In this document: positions 7,052 through 9,253 of the stretch, one piece after another
Numbering within the stretch: the stretch's first letter is position 1
Layout of the letters: the number at the start of each line of letters is the position of its first letter
Assembly: GCA_031394045.1 (NCBI GenBank)
Contig: JANMWN010000271.1
Span: 1-9,253 of the forward strand
Length of the DNA: 9,253 nucleotides
Direction: 5' to 3'
DNA from: JANYIP01 sp031394045
GTDB taxonomy: Bacteria > Actinomycetota > Actinomycetes > Prado026
Program-made: the position numbers and the translations under genes
The notes under the pieces: generated by a model
What the model saw: the letters and a program-made list of their open reading frames with translations, nothing else
Told to the model about the DNA's origin: nothing
Database searches by the model: none

Positions 7052-8013
7052 TTCAGCGTCTCCAGGTATGCGACGAGGGCGTCGAGGTCCGCTGCCGACA
7101 GCGGCGTCGCAGGCATATTGGTCCCCGGCTTGATTTTCTGCGGATCCGATATCCACGCGGTCAGTTGGGCCCGCGAATTCGGGATCGCGAGCGACGCCAG
7201 CGTCTGGCGCGTCGCCACATGCGTCAGGTCCGGCCCGTGCTGCGCGTTCGCAATGGTGCCCTGGACTGCATGGCACAGAGCGCAGCTCTGGCTCTGGAAC
7301 AGGTCGCGCCCGCGAATGGTTTTCGCCTCCGTCGGACTCGGGGCCGGATTGCGTTGCGCGCTGGCCCACGCGTCGAATTGCGCCTGCGGTTCGGCGATGA
7401 CGAGCAGGCCCATCAGCGCATGCTCCAAGCCGCAGAACTCCGCGCACTGGCCGCGGTAGACGCCCGGCCGGTCGGCCCGGAAATGCATCTTCGAGGTCCG
7501 GCCCGGGATCAGGTCCTTCTTGCCGGCCAGGCTCGGCACCCACAGGCTGTGGATCACGTCGTCGGCCTTGAGTGTGAGCAGCACCGGCTTGCCGACCGGG
7601 ATGTGGATCTCGTTGGCGGTGACGAAGGTCTGCGACACCGGCCCGTTCAGGTATTGCGCCGTCCACCACCACTGGTGCGCGGTGACCTGGATGTTCACCG
7701 CGTCCACCAGCGACATCCGCGCCAATGCGCGGTCGGATACGACACTGGCCACCACCAGCGCGAACAATGCGAGCACCGAGGCGATGACGGCCCCGGTCAC
7801 GCTGCGGCGTGGGCCGCGTTCCGGTGTATCCACACCGGACAAGTCGGGCGCTGTTTCGCGGCTGCTGCGCGGGGCGCGCCAGATCGCCACCAGCAGCACC
7901 AGCACGATCGCCGCGAAGACGACCGCGCAGGTCCAGGCAATGACGTGCCACAGCTGCAGGATCTCCGCCGACTGCACGCCCGCGGCATCGTAGACGCTGT
8001 GCGGGGGGGTCAC
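7048..8013 (-). CDS. coxB: Cytochrome c oxidase subunit II with fused C-terminal cytochrome c domain (321 aa)
   Basis: Takes electrons from cytochrome c to subunit I. The start is a GTG at 8013, overlapping the cytochrome c stop (GTGA), with GGGAG 7 bases upstream; a longer frame to 8157 only shadows that gene. Two membrane helices lie at ~19-44 and ~71-93. The periplasmic CuA domain has the aromatic patch QWWW (114-117) and all CuA ligands: His155, Cys190, Glu192, Cys194, His198 and Met201. The C-terminal class I cytochrome c domain has the haem motif CALCH (244-248) and probable axial Met300. Such CoxB-cytochrome fusions are typical of proteobacteria; actinobacterial CtaC normally lacks the extra domain because the diheme QcrC feeds it. 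Codons AAA, CAA, AAT, ATT and ATA occur here far more than in ctaD or ctaF. The TGA stop overlaps the ctaD ATG. No lipobox is evident. Confidence 0.93.
   Translation of the reverse strand: MTPPHSVYDAAGVQSAEILQLWHVIAWTCAVVFAAIVLVLLVAIWRAPRSSRETAPDLSGVDTPERGPRRSVTGAVIASVLALFALVVASVVSDRALARMSLVDAVNIQVTAHQWWWTAQYLNGPVSQTFVTANEIHIPVGKPVLLTLKADDVIHSLWVPSLAGKKDLIPGRTSKMHFRADRPGVYRGQCAEFCGLEHALMGLLVIAEPQAQFDAWASAQRNPAPSPTEAKTIRGRDLFQSQSCALCHAVQGTIANAQHGPDLTHVATRQTLASLAIPNSRAQLTAWISDPQKIKPGTNMPATPLSAADLDALVAYLETLK
7060..7063 (-). promoter_or_regulatory. Ribosome binding site of ctaD
   Basis: GGAG on the minus strand, inside the end of coxB, lies 8 bases before the ATG at 7051. It fixes the ctaD start within the ATGA overlap and argues against the much longer open frame upstream. 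Confidence 0.6.
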
Positions 8014-8474
8014 TTGCCGGCTCCCATGGAGCGCAGGTACGACACGATCTGCCAGACCTGGTCTTGCGGGATGTGGCCACCGAAGGACGGCATGCCTTCC
8101 GGCCGGCCCTGCACGATCGATGCGTAGATGCTGGCCGGATCGCTGCCGTATTTCCACTCGGGGTCGATCAGCGGCGGACCGATGGCGCCGCCGCCGTTGA
8201 GCGCATGGCAGCCGCTGCAGTTGTACCAGCGGTACAGGCGCTTGCCCTGGTTCACGCCGTACGCGTTGCCATCGTAGGGACTGGCTTTGACGGTGGCCAG
8301 CCGGACCTCCCCCTGCTGCGGCGTCGCCGGCTGCAGCAACCCCAGCCGCGCCGCGCTCGCCACCTGTGGCGGCGGCGGGGTGGCGAAGCGGCGGGCCTCG
8401 CGTTCGCAGCCCGACACCAGCAGCGCAGCCGCGATGGCGCCCAGCAGCAGCACGGTGCGGGAGGGCTGCGTCAC
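8010..8474 (-). CDS. Lipoprotein c-type cytochrome, monohaem (154 aa)
   Basis: A membrane-anchored periplasmic electron carrier. The start is a GTG at 8474, overlapping the previous stop as GTGA, with a strong GGAGG site 7 bases upstream; a longer frame to 8714 is a shadow. The N-terminus MTQPSRTVLLLGAIAAALLV is followed by the lipobox VSGC with lipidated Cys23, then a Pro-rich linker (~31-60). The haem domain has CSGCH (86-90) and a likely axial Met128 in GMPSFGG, followed by the helix QVWQIVSYLRSMG. It is a class I cytochrome c of the kind found in proteobacterial operons next to subunit II of an oxidase. Lying between the quinoprotein-associated binding protein and coxB, it probably passes electrons from a periplasmic dehydrogenase to the CoxB cytochrome domain. 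All expected haem ligands are present. Confidence 0.9.
   Translation of the reverse strand: MTQPSRTVLLLGAIAAALLVSGCEREARRFATPPPPQVASAARLGLLQPATPQQGEVRLATVKASPYDGNAYGVNQGKRLYRWYNCSGCHALNGGGAIGPPLIDPEWKYGSDPASIYASIVQGRPEGMPSFGGHIPQDQVWQIVSYLRSMGAGK
8021..8025 (-). promoter_or_regulatory. Ribosome binding site of coxB
   Basis: GGGAG on the minus strand lies 7 bases before the GTG at 8013, within the 3' end of the cytochrome c gene. It selects this GTG over the longer in-frame start at 8157. Confidence 0.6.
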
Positions 8475-9253
8475 GGCCGGGCCTCCTGCGTCGGCACCTG
8501 CGGCACGTCGTATTGCGCCAGGATGGCGTCGATCTCGGGCTTGCGGTGCCGGATGATGGCGTTCAGGGACTGCTGGAACGCCGTGTCTTCGCGCCGGACG
8601 CCCATCGCGATCGAGAATTCGAACGGCTGCGCCACATCGGCCGGCGCGATGGCGCGGCTCATTCGCAACGGCACGGGCGAGCGCCGCACGTAGTAGCCGG
8701 CCTGCGGTCCCCACAGGACGGCGGCATCCAGCATGCCCTGGCTGACCGCTTCCACCAGGCGCTGCGCCGCCGGCGTCTCACCGGCCAGCGTAAAGCCGAC
8801 AACATTGTCAATGGCGCTGTGGCGCGCCAGTGCGTATCCCGGCGGCGAGGCCGCCAGGTCGTTCCCGATCAACTGGATGCCGATGCGCCACTGGCGCAGC
8901 CGCGGGTCGTCGAAGCTTGCCAGCGGGAACTCTCCCGGGGCCGGTTCGCGCTGGACGAAAACGAACGCCGAACGGTAATAGGGCAGCGTCGCCAGCACGC
9001 GCTCGACCTGCACCGGGATTCCAACGATCAGGTCACAGGCATTGGCGCTGAGCGTCTTGCGCACGAAGCCGCGCCGGTCGGGCAACCATTCGTATTGCAG
9101 TGAAGCGCCCAGCTCGCGGGCTACCAGGCTGGCGATCCGGTTCTCGAAACCGCTGCCGTCCTGGTGCGAGAAGGGCAGGTTGTCCGGATCGGCGCAGACC
9201 CGCAGCGCCTGCGCCGCGGGCTGTGCTGTCGCCGGTCGCGCGGGCGCCTGGTC
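8471..9253 (-). CDS. Quinoprotein dehydrogenase-associated periplasmic substrate-binding protein (N-terminus beyond the window)
   Basis: The frame is open from the right edge to a TGA at 8473-8471, giving 260 residues; an internal ATG at 9085 is not the start. After an Ala/Pro-rich linker comes LRVCADPDNLPFSH (window residues 17-30), then GFENRIASLVARELG and RRGFVRKTLSANACDLIVG, with YYRSAFVFV further on. This is the pattern of bacterial solute-binding proteins annotated as quinoprotein dehydrogenase-associated, related to MoxJ/XoxJ beside PQQ-dependent alcohol dehydrogenases. These proteins are thought to assist or activate the dehydrogenase rather than to import a solute. Probably only the signal peptide and first residues are missing. 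The stop overlaps the next gene (GTGA). A PQQ dehydrogenase gene would be expected just beyond the right edge. Codon use (CAA, GAA, TTG) matches coxB, not the left part. Confidence 0.85.
   Translation of the reverse strand, partial: DQAPARPATAQPAAQALRVCADPDNLPFSHQDGSGFENRIASLVARELGASLQYEWLPDRRGFVRKTLSANACDLIVGIPVQVERVLATLPYYRSAFVFVQREPAPGEFPLASFDDPRLRQWRIGIQLIGNDLAASPPGYALARHSAIDNVVGFTLAGETPAAQRLVEAVSQGMLDAAVLWGPQAGYYVRRSPVPLRMSRAIAPADVAQPFEFSIAMGVRREDTAFQQSLNAIIRHRKPEIDAILAQYDVPQVPTQEARP
8482..8486 (-). promoter_or_regulatory. Ribosome binding site of the cytochrome c gene
   Basis: GGAGG on the minus strand lies 7 bases before the GTG at 8474, inside the 3' end of the binding-protein gene. 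It is the strongest Shine-Dalgarno match I noticed and fixes the cytochrome start. Confidence 0.65.

Noticed and set aside
5429..7459. Long plus-strand open frame of about 676 codons opposite ctaD and coxB
   Set aside because: It runs opposite unmistakable oxidase genes and encodes a low-complexity Arg/Glu/Gln-rich sequence. It is a shadow of the minus-strand codon bias.
7052..8080. N-terminal extension of ctaD to a 936-residue protein
   Set aside because: The extra 343 residues read coxB in another frame, and the ATG at 7051 has its own GGAG site and the family-typical N-terminus.
1..9253. tRNA or rRNA genes, CRISPR arrays, insertion sequences, attachment sites
   Set aside because: I saw no repeat-spacer pattern, no transposase or integrase, no terminal inverted repeats and no cloverleaf-like segment; almost all of the window is accounted for by genes. 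No mobile element explains the lineage switch in ctaD.

Overview
All supportable genes lie on the minus strand, so the transcription order runs from the right end of the window to the left. The left ~6.75 kb looks like a high-GC actinobacterium. It holds an actinobacterial-type cytochrome c oxidase subunit IV (CtaF), an LdtMt2-like L,D-transpeptidase lipoprotein, a DHA2-type MFS exporter, GTG starts and almost exclusive AAG/AAC/CAG codon use. The right ~2.5 kb looks proteobacterial. It holds a quinoprotein-dehydrogenase-associated periplasmic binding protein, a lipoprotein monohaem cytochrome c, and an oxidase subunit II carrying a fused cytochrome c domain. These genes mix AAA/CAA/AAT/ATT with their GC-ending synonyms and have strong Shine-Dalgarno sequences.

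Layout from right to left: a 5'-truncated substrate-binding protein gene (8471-9253), cytochrome c (8010-8474), coxB with fused cytochrome c (7048-8013), ctaD (5270-7051), ctaF (4875-5273), an L,D-transpeptidase (3589-4830), an MFS transporter (2147-3589), a Cys-rich protein of unknown function with transthyretin-like domains (241-2031), and the first 31 codons of one more minus-strand gene (1-95). The first five genes are linked by 4-base GTGA or ATGA stop/start overlaps, and the transpeptidase and transporter share one base (TAGTG).

The most striking point is ctaD. Its first ~100 residues look like the proteobacterial oxidase subunit I that normally follows this kind of coxB. From about residue 101 it reads as a typical actinobacterial CtaD. 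The switch falls in a block conserved in both lineages (YNQLFTMHGT, 6749-6778). Either this is a real in-frame recombination that grafted a foreign respiratory module onto an actinobacterial oxidase, or it is a chimeric join made during assembly or amplification at a conserved stretch. The sequence alone cannot decide, and I lean towards an artefactual join.

Taken at face value, the right-hand genes would carry electrons from a periplasmic quinoprotein (PQQ) dehydrogenase through the lipoprotein cytochrome c and the CoxB cytochrome domain to CuA and the CtaD haem-copper centre. CtaF is an accessory subunit. No subunit III (ctaE), haem-assembly gene or bc complex gene is present in the window. 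The remaining left-hand genes concern the cell envelope and export.
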